This document shows positions 1 to 11,082 of a stretch of DNA of 64,000 nucleotides, piece by piece. The notes below the pieces were generated by a model. That model was given only the letters and a program-made list of their open reading frames with translations. It ran no database searches and was not told the DNA's origin. Within the stretch, counting starts at the first letter, position 1. The number at the start of each line of letters is the position of its first letter. This DNA comes from Limnoperna fortunei (taxonomy: Eukaryota > Mollusca > Bivalvia > Mytilida > Modiolidae), in the NCBI GenBank assembly GCA_944474755.1, contig OX104111.1, positions 99,800,805-99,864,804 on the forward strand, in the 5' to 3' direction. Position numbers and translations under genes: made by a program.

Positions 1-142
1 GGTCAATAAAAATCCTTCATGCACATCTACATATAATGTACTTCCTTTATGCTAAGTTTAAGGAGGAGTTGCGCTTACAAGGGATGTGGACAGACAGACA
101 GGGTGATTCCTATATATCCCCCAAACAAGTTTGCGTGGGGTA
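1..142 (+). repeat. Dispersed repeat, copy 1 of the GGACAGAC family
   Basis: This stretch is nearly identical to 4719-4911, sharing the run from GGTCAATAAAAATCC through GGGATGTGGACAGAC and ending in a C-rich tract before AAACAAGTTTG. Copy 1 lacks about 30 bases that copy 2 has after CTAAGTTT. No coding capacity is seen. It is an interspersed repeat of unknown class that runs off the window edge. Confidence 0.75.
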
Positions 143-510
143 TAATAACTGTGAGCAATGCTTACCAATTGATACCTCCCACTTCACAATTTTCAAAACA
201 TCCAAAATATTAATCTGAGCAAAATGTTAAATATCAAGGACACAATGGCACTATGTGACAAAGATTTATCAAATTCCATTCAGTGGTGTAGCTGGAGTTG
301 TGGAAGTGATGGGTACCCCCTTATGTCAATGAAAAAGTCTATGTTTGTCTATGGGAAACTCCAAATATCATTCCAATCAAAATGTTAAATTTCAGGTGCA
401 CAATGGCACTATGTTACAAAGATTCTGTGAAAGTTTGATCAAATTCCAGTTCTTAGTAGGGGAAGAAGCCCGAGTACCCAGAGAAAACACCCAACCTTTG
501 GTGGGTCTTC
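143..510. repeat. Degenerate internal duplication and SINE-tail scrap
   Basis: Two diverged copies of a segment containing AAAATGTTAAAT and ACAATGGCACTATGT lie near 223-275 and 378-430. Around 455-505 a short piece resembles the 3' tail of the SINE family described elsewhere (GGAAGAAGCCCGAGTACCC). No gene is visible. Confidence 0.45.
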
Positions 511-2007
511 TTTTTTTAAGACCTTTCTTTGGAGTCAGACAAACATCGGCAATACAGCACACGACAAAGTACTAAATCCTTAACTCATGATTGTGGCAAT
601 GAAAATACAATTTTTTTAGCAGAAATAATTCTAATGTTGATAATAAAACTGCTTTGGTATCTGTAAAGTCCATGCCAAGGTCAATTTTGATGTTGACATG
701 TTGTACAAGTTCTACTCACAGGCGATCCTGATGCAAGAGGCCATAGGTCAAATGTATGGGGATTCTGGGATGGACCAGACACACTTAACCCGCCCATCCA
801 AAATTGATTTTTTTGTGTTTTAAACCCATTGGGATCCACTTGAGAACCTGTTATGCTTTTGCTTCTTCATTCATTAACAAAATAAGTTTGTTCCTATGTT
901 ATCTTTATTTTCCAACAATGGGGCATTAAATACTTTTGGATGATCACCAGTTGAAAATGGTCAGTTATGGAATGTGTATGTTTTAAAATCTTCGGCAGGG
1001 AGTGACATTGCATTATTGGGACCAACTTCTTACTCAAGTTGACTAAACATTTTTTTCCAGGTCCTAGGTCAGCCAACTGCAATTGCTTTGCTCCAGGAAT
1101 TTTCTGCATTCTAGTTCAGTTATGCTACCAGCATTTGCTGTTTCAGTGGAGGAATTATCATTTTAAAAAATGTAACTTTGCAATGATTTTATTCTGAACA
1201 ATATGTTCAAATCAGGTTGATGATATGTAACAAAAATGTCAGAGACACACTTCAAATTTTACCTCCAGAAGTGAGAAGGTAGACTGGTACCTACTTATGT
1301 AAGTGGATACCAGGATAAAGGTAAATTACTTTCTACGATGCAGGTATCAATATTAAGAATTGTTTGCATGATACTGGTGCAAGGAAGCAACGACCATTTG
1401 TCATTTTATTGTGACTATTGCTCAAAATCTTTGATCTTTGAGCAATCAAATTTTTAGCAATAATGTTGACAAGGACTTGTAACCAAAGAATATTGCTTTG
1501 TAACTGACCAACACACTAAATCTGCAATCTTTGGTAATAAAAGCTATTTCACACAAATATTCCAAAAATAAAGTTTGTCTATTTCAATCTTCAAAGAAAT
1601 TTGGTTACAGAAATATCAGTCTTGTTGAAAACACAGATATATAAGAATTTACGATATTAATTTGAGTTATCTTGAAAATATATCTAACATACTTTTTTAA
1701 CAACTGCATCAAAATTATTTTTTATTATTAGTCGAAGCATTAATATTCAACTGTATGATAAATTACTATTTATATTACATGTATGTATCAAAAGAAAAAA
1801 GAAAATATGACTCTTATATCCTGCTTGGCCTGCTTGGTAAATACCTCTCTTTTCTTAGTCACTCCAGTGCACACTATTTTAGCCCTACATGTTGCTATTG
1901 AAGAGATCTCACCATCATGTAACTGTGTACAAAGTTTCATGAAGATGTGATATAAGGTGGAACAAACAATATTATATACATGTATTGTACAAAATGTAAA
2001 AACTTAC
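511..2007. other. Intron sequence, nothing recognised
   Basis: AT-rich sequence downstream, in the gene's minus-strand sense, of exon 2377-2008. That exon ends at a consensus donor, so this is intron. No further PHACTR exon is seen: there is no second RPEL motif between 1 and 2007, so the C-terminal exons lie outside the window. The open frame at 894-1109 has no family signature or flanking splice pair I trust. Confidence 0.5.
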
Positions 2008-2377
2008 GCTAAACCCCCTCGTAGTTTTGGCCTAGCCAGGGAACTAGAGATTGGAGTAGATTTCGGTGAAGGCTTTGGTGAAGGCTGATTTATCACATTT
2101 AATACTTGAGGTGCAGTTATTTCGTCTACATGAGAAAAGTTCACATGAGAGTGATTATCATTTTTATCACGCGAGAGGGGCGTGGCAGTTTTACTATCTC
2201 CTCCACCCACTCCTTTCAAAGCACTTTTCTTAGGCATTAATGTCAAATCAGGTTCACTTGCAGGAACTGGTTCAAATCCCTCTGGACATATTAATTCGGG
2301 TTCATCATCATCATCGTCTTCTTCTTCTTCATTTTGTTTGTCTGTTTGGTCTGGTGTATTTTGTTCATTACTTTTTT
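2008..2377 (-). CDS. Phactr: PHACTR internal exon, acidic and Pro/Ser-rich
   Basis: Seen: on the minus strand TTTATTTTACAG precedes an open 370-nt segment that ends at TTTAGC followed by GTAAGT. It starts with two bases completing a codon (entry phase 1) and leaves two bases (exit phase 2). The product carries a run of Glu and Asp, then ELICPEGFEPVPASEPDL, the basic PKKSALKG, and a PSPKPSPKSTPISSS stretch. Inferred: this is the disordered middle of a PHACTR protein, between RPEL1 and the C-terminal RPEL triplet that binds G-actin. Frame and phase join exactly to exon 5115-4951 (G plus AA gives Glu). There is no catalytic domain; the region is probably a regulatory linker. The following exon is outside the window. 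Confidence 0.75.
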
Positions 2378-2378
2378 C

Positions 2379-2445
2379 TGTAAAATAAACATTCATTGTA
2401 AAATAAACATTCAGTGTAAAATAAACATTCATTGTAAAATAAATA
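2379..2445 (-). repeat. 18-bp tandem repeat spanning the 3' splice site
   Basis: Plus-strand unit TGTAAAATAAACATTCAT is repeated almost perfectly at 2379-2396, 2397-2414 and 2415-2432, with a partial copy to 2445. On the gene's strand each unit is a TTTATTTTACA tract; only the copy touching exon 2377-2008 ends in the AG acceptor. The array is thus a duplicated pyrimidine-tract/acceptor region. Confidence 0.9.
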
Positions 2446-2634
2446 CACCAACATTTATATATACATTTAAAATGTTACATTGGTAGTTTAGGAAACCTCA
2501 AAACTTCGATCTGACAAAAGTTTTTACAATCTTTAACACAGAAAGGCACAGACTAATACCTATACTAGCTAAATACATTATTAATGTTTATATTTAAATA
2601 GAATTATACATGTCAATAAGCCACAGGACAGATA

Positions 2635-4290
2635 TTGGTCTAGTAGCAATACAGTATGCAATACAAGGCAAAAGGCCTGAGGACTGATATTGGTCTTGTG
2701 GTAATACAGCATGCAATAAAGGCCATAGGACCAATATTGGTCTAGTGGTGATACACCATGCCATACATGTCAAAAGGCCATAGTACCGATATTGTTCTAG
2801 TGGTGATACACCATGCCATACATGTCAAAAGGCCATAGTACCAATATTGGTCTAGTGGTGATACACCATGCCATACATGTCAAAAGGCCATAGTACCGAT
2901 ATTGGTCTAGTGGTGATACACCATGCCATACATGTCAAAAGGCCATAGTACCGATATTGGTCTAGTGGTGATACACCATGCCATACATGTCAAAAGGCCA
3001 TAGTACCGATATTGGTCTAGTGGTGATACACCATGCCATACATGTCAAAAGGCCATAGTACCGATATTGGTCTAGTGGTGATACACCATGCCATACATGT
3101 CAAAAGGCCATAGTACCGATATTGGTCTAGTGGTGATACACCATGCCATACATGTCAAAAGGCCATAGTACCGATATTGGTCTAGTGGTGATGCACCATG
3201 CCATACATGTCAAAAGGCCATAGTACCAATATTGGTCTAGTGGTGATACACCATGCCATACATGTCAAAAGGCCATAGTACCGATATTGGTCTAGTGGTG
3301 ATGCACCATGCCATACATGTCAAAAGGCCATAGTACCAATATTGGTCTAGTGGTGATACACCATGCCATACATGTCAAAAGGCCATAGTACCGATATTGG
3401 TCTAGTGGTGATACACCATGCCATACATGTCAAAAGGCCATAGTACCAATATTGGTCTAGTGGTGATACACCATGCCATACATGTCAAAAGGCCATAGTA
3501 CCGATATTGGTCTAGTGGTGATGCACCATGCCATACATGTCAAAAGGCCATAGTACCGATATTGGTCTAGTGGTGATACACCATGCCATACATGTCAAAA
3601 GGCCATAGTACCGATATTGGTCTAGTGGGGATGCACCATGCCATACATGTCAAAAGGCCATAGTACCAATATTGGTCTAGTGGTGATACACCATGCCATA
3701 CATGTCAAAAGGCCATAGTACCAATATTGGTCTAGTGGTGATACACCATGCCATACATGTCAAAAGGCCATAGTACCGATATTGGTCTAGTGGTGATACA
3801 CCATGCCATACATGTCAAAAGGCCATAGTACCGATATTGGTCTAGTGGTGATACACCATGCCATACATGTCAAAAGGCCATAGTACCGATATTGGTCTAG
3901 TGGTGATACACCATGCCATACATGTCAAAAGGCCAAAGGACCGATATAGGTTTAGTGGCTATACAGCATGCAATACATGGCAAAAGGCCACATGACCAAT
4001 ATAGGTTTAGTGGCTATACAGCATGCAATACATGGCAAAAGGCCACAGGACCGATATAGGTTTAGTGGCTATACAGCATGCAATACATGGCAAAAGGCCA
4101 CAGGACCGATATAGGTTTAGTGGCTATACAGCATGCAATACATGGCAAAAGGCCACATGACCAATATAGGTTTAGTGGCTATACAGCATGCAATACATGG
4201 CAAAAGGCCACAGGACCGATATAGGTTTAGTGGCTATACAGCATGCAATACATGGCAAAAGACCCGAGGACTGATATTTGTCTAGTGGCG
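2635..4290. repeat. 55-bp minisatellite, about 30 copies, two subfamilies
   Basis: The unit contains ATATTGGTCTAGTGGTGATA, CACCATGCCATACATGTC and AAAAGGCCATAGTACCG, with a measured period of 55. Copies at about 2750-3930 are nearly identical. From 3930 a second subfamily reads GGTTTAGTGGCTATACAGC and GGCCACAGGACC. The left edge (2635-2750) is more diverged, as expected for old array ends. It lies in the intron between exons 4951-5115 and 2008-2377. Its Cys-rich antisense reading frames are by-products of repetition. Confidence 0.95.
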
Positions 4291-4294
4291 ATAC

Positions 4295-4622
4295 AGAATT
4301 CACTTGCCAACAACAGCAGGAACAAAATTTACTCACCAACAACAGTAGGAACAAAATTCACTCACCAATAAAAGTAGAAACAAAATTTACTTACCAACAA
4401 CAGTAGGAACAAAATTTACTCACCAACAATAGTAGAAACAAAATTCACTCACCAACAACAGTAGGAACAAAATTCACTCACCAATAAAAGTAGAAACAAA
4501 ATTTACTTACCAACAACAGTAGGAACAAAATTCACTCACCAATAAAAGTAGGAACAAAATTTACTTACCAACAACAGTAGGAACAAAATTCACTCACCAA
4601 CAAAAATAGGGACAAAAGTTGA
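4295..4622 (-). repeat. 29-bp minisatellite carrying repeated 5' splice sites
   Basis: About eleven units; the plus-strand unit is TTCACTCACC, AACAACAGTA, GGAACAAAA. On the gene strand each reads CCTACTGTTGTTG followed by GTGAGT or GTAAGT, a consensus splice donor. It resembles the true donor of exon 5115-4951 (CCTCCTGTTATTG then GTATGT, followed in both by ATTTTG), with 21 of 27 positions matching by eye. No AG acceptor is paired with these donors. The array begins about 330 bp downstream of that exon in the same intron. Confidence 0.85.
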
Positions 4623-4631
4623 TCCCCAATA

Positions 4632-4915
4632 ATAACAAGTGTGGACTGTGAGCACACTCACAAAGCGATACCCCCCACTTCGCTTTCAAGTCCAATATCT
4701 CCCCTTAATGATATCTGAGGTCAATAAAAATCCTTCATGCACATCTACATATAATGTACTTCCTTTATGCTAAGTTTCAATAAATTTCATCAAGCGGTTT
4801 CGGAGGAGTTGCTCTTAAAAGGGATGTGGACAGACGGACAGACAGATGGACAGACTGACAGACATGGACATTCCTATATAACCCCCCCGCCCCAAAAACA
4901 AGTTTGGGGGTGTAT
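4632..4915 (+). repeat. Dispersed repeat, copy 2 of the GGACAGAC family
   Basis: A longer copy of the repeat at the window start. It has an upstream part (GATACCCCCCACTTCGC), the shared GGTCAATAAAAATCC segment, a GACAGAC-rich simple tract at 4825-4865, and a C-rich end before AAACAAGTTTGGGGG. It sits in the intron between the 29-bp array and exon 5115-4951. Confidence 0.75.
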
Positions 4916-4950
4916 TTTAACAGAACAATTTACAACCAAAATGTACATAC

Positions 4951-5115
4951 CAATAACAGGAGGTTTATCAGGAATTGAAATTTGTTCAGGAATGGCGTTT
5001 TCTTCTTTAATTTGAAGAGTTGTTTCCATGGTTACACTTGCTGACACCGATTCTGTTTTATCAGAGACAGGGACAGTGGGAAATACCATTGGCCTAGCGT
5101 TTGCTGTTGTTAAGA
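4951..5115 (-). CDS. Phactr: PHACTR internal exon, Ser/Thr/Val-rich linker
   Basis: Seen: minus-strand CATTTCATTTCAG, then 165 open nucleotides, then TTATTG followed by GTATGT. Both edges are phase 1, so the exon is symmetric and can be skipped without frame change. The product begins LTTANARPMVFPTVPVSDK and ends ISIPDKPPVI. No known domain; composition fits the disordered linker of PHACTR proteins. The last G of exon 11308-11153, or of any array mini-exon, plus its first TC gives Val, so both joins keep the frame. The acceptor tract is a small TTTCA triplet repeat. Assignment to the gene rests on strand, phase and splice sites rather than homology. Confidence 0.7.
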
Positions 5116-5965
5116 CTGAAATGAAATGAAATGACACTGTAAAATTAGGTTTATATTAAAATCCCCAAGATATTATGGCTGTCGTTGCATGTACAACATT
5201 TGTACATGGTCAGAAAATATAAATTTTATTTGAATGAGTCTTAAAAACAGTAAGAAATGCAAGGCTGTTCAGGGGTAAGTACAAAGAAACTTCTTTTATA
5301 TACCAATACTGCTTTTATTCTGTAAAGATACATTTTATTCAGAAATATTTACATTACCTATATGTCTTTCATTGATATACATGATTTCTGTTAAATCAAA
5401 CTTTTACAGATGACACAGAATCATTCTTTGCATTTCTCAATGACACCCATAGCCATGATGAGCATGCACTTCCTTGACAAAGTCCACAGTAAACAAACTA
5501 CATGGAGTAATTTAAATAATCAAAAACTCATTGTGCACGAATTAAATCAGGACCTCAGGATTTTTTAGAATGAAATAAAATGTAAATATAAGAATTAAAT
5601 GCATTTTGAAGTTTCATTGATGTGTGAAAGCGTTGACCATGCACATTTTCATCATGAAACACAACCACTCTTCACTGAAAATGTGCATTGGTCAAAGTTT
5701 TCATGTAGCTGTGGAAAAGGTTTTTTATTAGTTTTTCATAACAAAAAGGTACAATATGAAATAATTTTATAATTGCACTACATAGGGGTGTTACTTTAAT
5801 TATGAGTTTCCTTCTGGATAATATTATCAAATTCACTTCAGGAAATGCATTTCCTTTCAGATTTCCTGTCTCCTGGTGTAACTGATGAATTTTGTCAACA
5901 TAACTGAATGTTGTAGTATATCAATATTGTATTATGCTGTTACAATTCCTTATTTAAGCCTGTAC
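5116..5965. other. Intron, nothing recognised
   Basis: Ordinary AT-rich sequence between exon 5115-4951 and the 73-bp array. No repeat, RNA or open frame stands out. Confidence 0.5.
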
Positions 5966-8900
5966 CAGGTGTGTCAGCACTTGAGCTAATAGGTGTTATG
6001 TCAGCCTGTGTGGCTATAGTACAATAATTGTATCTTACCTGGTGTGTCAGCACTTGTACTAATAGGTGTTATGTCAGCCTGTGTGGCTATAGTACAATAA
6101 ATGTATCTTACCAGGTGTGTCAGCACTTGTACTAATAGGTGTTATGTCAGCCTGTGTGGCTATAGTACAATAATTGTATCTTACCAGGTGTGTCAGCACT
6201 TGTACTAATAGGTGTTATGTCAGCCTGTGTGGCTATAGTACAATAATTGTATCTTACCTGGTGTGTCAGCACTTGAGCTAATAGGTGTTATGTCAGCCTG
6301 TGTGGCTATAGTACATAACTGTATCTTACCTAGTGTGTCAGCACTTTAGCTAATAGGAGTTGGGTCAGTCTGTGTGGCTATAGTACAATAATTGTATCTT
6401 ACCTGGTGTGTCAGCACTTGAGCTAATAGGAGTTAGGTCAGTCTGTGCGGCTATAGTACAATAATTGTTCAGTCTGTGTGTCTATAGTACAATAATTGTA
6501 TCTTACCAGGTGTGTCAGCACTTGAGATGATAGGAGTTATGTCAGCCTGTGTGGCTATAGTACAATAATTGTATCTTACCAGGTGTGTCAACACTTGAGC
6601 TAATAGGTGTTATGTCAGCCTGTGTGGCTATAGTACAATAATTGTATCTTACCAGGTGTGTCAACACTTGAGCTAATAGGTGTTATGTCAGCCTGTGTGG
6701 CTATAGTACAATAATTGTATCTTACCTGGTGTGTCAGCACTTGAGATGATAGGAGTTATGTCAGCCTGTGTGGCTATAGTACAATAATTGTATCTTACCA
6801 GGTGTGTCAACACTTGAGCTAATAGGTGTTATGTCAGCCTGTGTGGCTATAGTACAATAATTGTATCTTACCTGGTGTGTCAGCACTTGTACTAATAGGT
6901 GTTATGTCAGCCTGTGTGGCTATAGTACAATAATTGTATCTTACCAGGTGTGTCAGCACTTGTACTAATAGGTGTTATGTCAGCCTGTGTGGCTATAGTA
7001 CAATAATTGTATCTTACCTGGTGTGTCAGCACTTGAGCTAATAGGTGTTATGTCAGCCTGTGTGGCTATAGTACAATAATTGTATCTTACCTGGTGTGTC
7101 AACACTGTAGATGATATGTGTTATGTCAGCCTGTGTGGCTATAGTACAATAATTGTATCTTACCAGGTGTGTCAACAATGTAGATGATATGTGTTATGTC
7201 AGCCTGTGTGGCTATAGTACAATAATTGTATCTTACCTGGTGTGTCAGCACTTGAGCTAATAGGTGTTATGTCAGCCTGTGTGGCTATAGTACAATAATT
7301 GTATCTTACCTGGTGTGTCAGCACTTGAGCTAATAGGTGTTATGTCAGCCTGTGTGGCTATAGTGCAATAATTGTATCTAACCAGGTGTGTCAACAATGT
7401 AGATGATATGGGATATGTCAGCCTGTGTAGCTATAGTACAACAATTGTATCTTACCTGGTGTGTCAGCACTTGAGCTAATAGGTGATACATCAGCCTGTG
7501 TGGCTATAGTACAACAATTGTATCTTACCTGGTGTGTCAGCACTTGTACTAATAGGTGTTATGTCAGCCTGTGTGGCTATAGTACAATAATTGTATCTTA
7601 CCTGGTGTGTCAGCACTTGTACTAATAGGTGTTATGTCAGCCTGTGTGGCTATAGTACAATAATTATATCTTACCAGGTGTGTCAGCACTTGTACTAATA
7701 GGTGTTATGTCAGCCTGTGTGCCTATAGTACAACTATTGTATCTTACCAGGTGTGTCAACAATGTAGATGATATGTGTTATGTCAGCCTGTGTGGCTATA
7801 GTACAATAATTGTATCTTACCTGGTGTGTCAGCACTTGAGCTAATAGGTGTTATGTCAGCCTGTGTGGCTATAGTACAATAATTGTATCTTACCAGGTGT
7901 GTCAGCACTTGAGCTAATAGGTGTTATGTCAGCCTGTGTGGCTATAGTACAATAATTGTATCTTACCAGGTGTGTCAACAATGTAGATGATATGTGTTAT
8001 GTCAGCCTGTGTGGCTAAAGTACAATAATTGTATCTTACCAGGTGTGTCAACAATGTAGATGATATGTGATATGTCAGCCTGTGTGGCTATAGTACAATA
8101 ATTGTATCTTACCAGGTGTGTCAACAATGTAGATGATATGTGTTATGTCAGCCTGTGTGGCTATAGTACAACAATTGTATCTTACCTGGTGTGTCAGCAC
8201 TTGTACTAATAGGTGTTATGTCAGCCTGTGTGGCTATAGTACAATAATTGTATCTTACCTGGTGTGTCAGCACTTGTACTAATAGGTGTTATGTCAGCCT
8301 GTGTGGCTATAGTACAATAATTGTATCTTACCTGGTGTGTCAGCACTTGAGATGATAGGAGTTATGTCAGCCTGTGTGGCTATAGTACAATAATTGTATC
8401 TTACCAGGTGTGTCAACACTTGAGCTAATAGGTGTTATGTCAGCCTGTGTGGCTATAGTACAATAATTGTATCTTACCTGGTGTGTCAGCACTTGTACTA
8501 ATAGGTGTTATGTCAGCCTGTGTGGCTATAGTACAATAATTGTATCTTACCTGGTGTGTCAGCACTTGAGCTAATAGGTGTTATGTCAGCCTGTGTGGCT
8601 ATAGTACAATAATTGTATCTTACCTGGTGTGTCAACACTGTAGATGATATGTGTTATGTCAGCCTGTGTGGCTATAGTACAATAATTGTATCTTACCAGG
8701 TGTGTCAACACTGTAGATGATATGTGTTATGTCAGCCTGTGTGGCTATAGTACAATAATTGTATCTTACCTGGTGTGTCAGCACTTGAGCTAATAGGTGT
8801 TATGTCAGCCTGTGTGGCTATAGTACAATAATTGTATCTTACCTGGTGTGTCAGCACTTGAGCTAATAGGTGTTATGTCAGCCTGTGTGGCTATAGTGCA

Positions 8901-10811
8901 ATAATTGTATCTAACCAGGTGTGTCAACAATGTAGATGATATGGGATATGTCAGCCTGTGTAGCTATAGTACAACAATTGTATCTTACCTGGTGTGTCAG
9001 CACTTGAGCTAATAGGTGATACATCAGCCTGTGTGGCTATAGTACAACAATTGTATCTTACCTGGTGTGTCAGCACTTGTACTAATAGGTGTTATGTCAG
9101 CCTGTGTGGCTATAGTACAATAATTGTATCTTACCTGGTGTGTCAGCACTTGTACTAATAGGTGTTATGTCAGCCTGTGTGGCTATAGTACAATAATTAT
9201 ATCTTACCAGGTGTGTCAGCACTTGTACTAATAGGTGTTATGTCAGCCTGTGTGCCTATAGTACAACTATTGTATCTTACCAGGTGTGTCAACAATGTAG
9301 ATGATATGTGTTATGTCAGCCTGTGTGGCTATAGTACAATAATTGTATCTTACCTGGTGTGTCAGCACTTGAGCTAATAGGTGTTATGTCAGCCTGTGTG
9401 GCTATAGTACAATAATTGTATCTTACCAGGTGTGTCAGCACTTGAGCTAATAGGTGTTATGTCAGCCTGTGTGGCTATAGTACAATAATTGTATCTTACC
9501 AGGTGTGTCAACAATGTAGATGATATGTGTTATGTCAGCCTGTGTGGCTAAAGTACAATAATTGTATCTTACCAGGTGTGTCAACAATGTAGATGATATG
9601 TGATATGTCAGCCTGTGTGGCTATAGTACAATAATTGTATCTTACCAGGTGTGTCAACAATGTAGATGATATGTGTTATGTCAGCCTGTGTGGCTATAGT
9701 ACAACAATTGTATCTTACCTGGTGTGTCAGCACTTGTACTAATAGGTGTTATGTCAGCCTGTGTGGCTATAGTACAATAATTGTATCTTACCTGGTGTGT
9801 CAGCACTTGTACTAATAGGTGTTATGTCAGCCTGTGTGGCTATAGTACAATAATTGTATCTTACCAGGTGTGTCAGCACTTGTACTAATAGGTGTTATGT
9901 CAGCCTGTGTGGCTATAGTACAATAATTGTATCTTACCTGGTGTGTCAGCACTTGTACTAATAGGTGTTATGTCAGCCTGTGTGGCTATAGTACAATAAT
10001 TGTATCTTACCTGGTGTGTCAGCACTTGTACTAACAGGTGTTATGTCAGCCTGTGTGGCTATAGTACAATAATTGTATCTTACCAGGTGTGTCAGCACTT
10101 GAGCTAATAGGTGTTATGTCAGCCTGTGTGGCTATAGTACATAACTGTATCTTACCTAGTGTGTCAGCACTTGTACTAACAGGTGTTATGTCAGCCTGTG
10201 TGGCTATAGTACAATAATTGTATCTTACCTGGTGTGTCAGCACTTGTACTAACAGGTGTTATGTCAGCCTGTGTGGCTATAGTACAATAATTGTATCTTA
10301 CCTGGTGTGTCAGCACTTGTACTAATAGGTGTTATGTCAGCCTGTGTGGCTATAGTACAATAATTGTATCTTACCAGGTGTGTCAGCACTTGTACTAATA
10401 GGTGTTATGTCAGCCTGTGTGGCTATAGTACAATAATTGTATCTTACCTGGTGTGTCAGCACTTGTACTAATAGGTGTTATGTCAGCCTGTGTGGCTATA
10501 GTACAACTATAGTATCTTACCTGGTGTGTCAGCACTTGTACTAATAGGTGTTATGTCAGCCTGTGTGGCTATAGTACAACTATTGTATCTTACCTGGTGT
10601 GTCAGCACTTGTACTAATAGGTGTTATGTCAGCCTGTGTGGCTATAGTACATAACTGTATCTTACCAGGTGTGTCAGCACTTGTACTAATAGGTGTTATG
10701 TCAGCCTGTGTTGCTATAGTACAATTATTGTATCTTACCAGGTGAGTCAGCACTTGTACTAATAGGAGTTATGTCAGCCTGTGTGGCTATAGTACATAAC
10801 TGTATCTTACC
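5966..10811 (-). repeat. Phactr: 73-bp array of about 66 mini-exon units with splice sites
   Basis: Seen: the period is about 73 bp. On the minus strand each unit is TACTATAG, then 48 nt, then GTAAGATACA; the 48 nt end CCAG or CCTG before GTAAGA. In phase 1 the 48 nt encode ATQADITPISTSADTP or variants such as ATQADITPISSSVDTP and ATQADITHIIYIVDTP. One full unit (about 6340-6385) has a TAA, and one at about 6450-6490 is truncated. The spacer between donor and next acceptor is 25 nt. A block of 21-22 units is duplicated (about 6720-8330 and 8330-9870). The unit matches the last part of exon 11308-11153 including its donor, so the array arose from an exon/intron boundary. Inference: it may supply zero, one or several frame-neutral Ser/Thr/Pro-rich cassettes to PHACTR, or be intronic decoys. 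The last unit has a weaker GTACAG donor. Confidence 0.9.
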
Positions 10812-10816
10812 AGGTG

Positions 10817-11082
10817 TTGTTTGTTTGTTTGTTTGATGGTGTTTAACGCCACATTCAGCAATTTTTCAGCTATATCATGGCGTCCAGTTTTTATTGGGGG
10901 AGGAAGCCTGAGTACCAGGAGAAAACCACCGACCTGCGGTAGGAAAACTGGCAATCCTTGTCAATTAAGATTGGAGTCGAGTACACCCTGCCTGCAGTGA
11001 GAATCGAACCCGCAATCTCAATGTTGGCAGACCACGTGGTCAATAGTGAACGAACTACCTTGACCACTCGGCCACCGAGGCT
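10817..11082 (-). mobile_element. tRNA-headed SINE inserted in the 73-bp array
   Basis: Read on the minus strand it begins near CCTCGGTGGCCGAGTGG (A-box-like), continues to GGTTCGATTCTCACTGC (B-box-like), has a body with GATTGCCAGTTTTCC and CCCCAATAAAAACTGG, and ends GGCGTTAAACACC then CAAA repeats. The short direct repeat AGGTGTT flanks it (10812-10818 and 11085-11091). The tail architecture resembles the molluscan V-SINE RUDI. It separates the main array from the unit attached to exon 11308-11153. Confidence 0.85.

Noticed and set aside
894..1109. Downstream PHACTR exon
   Set aside because: No RPEL motif, and the frame does not fit the phase-2 exit of exon 2377-2008 with a clear acceptor.
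4172..4354. Cys-rich small protein on the minus strand
   Set aside because: Generated by the 55-bp and 29-bp repeats; no ATG context, splice sites or conservation to support it.
10046..10243. 65-codon frame across array units
   Set aside because: It reads through the 25-nt spacers; most neighbouring units stop after GKIQLLYYSHTG, so it is not a separate gene.
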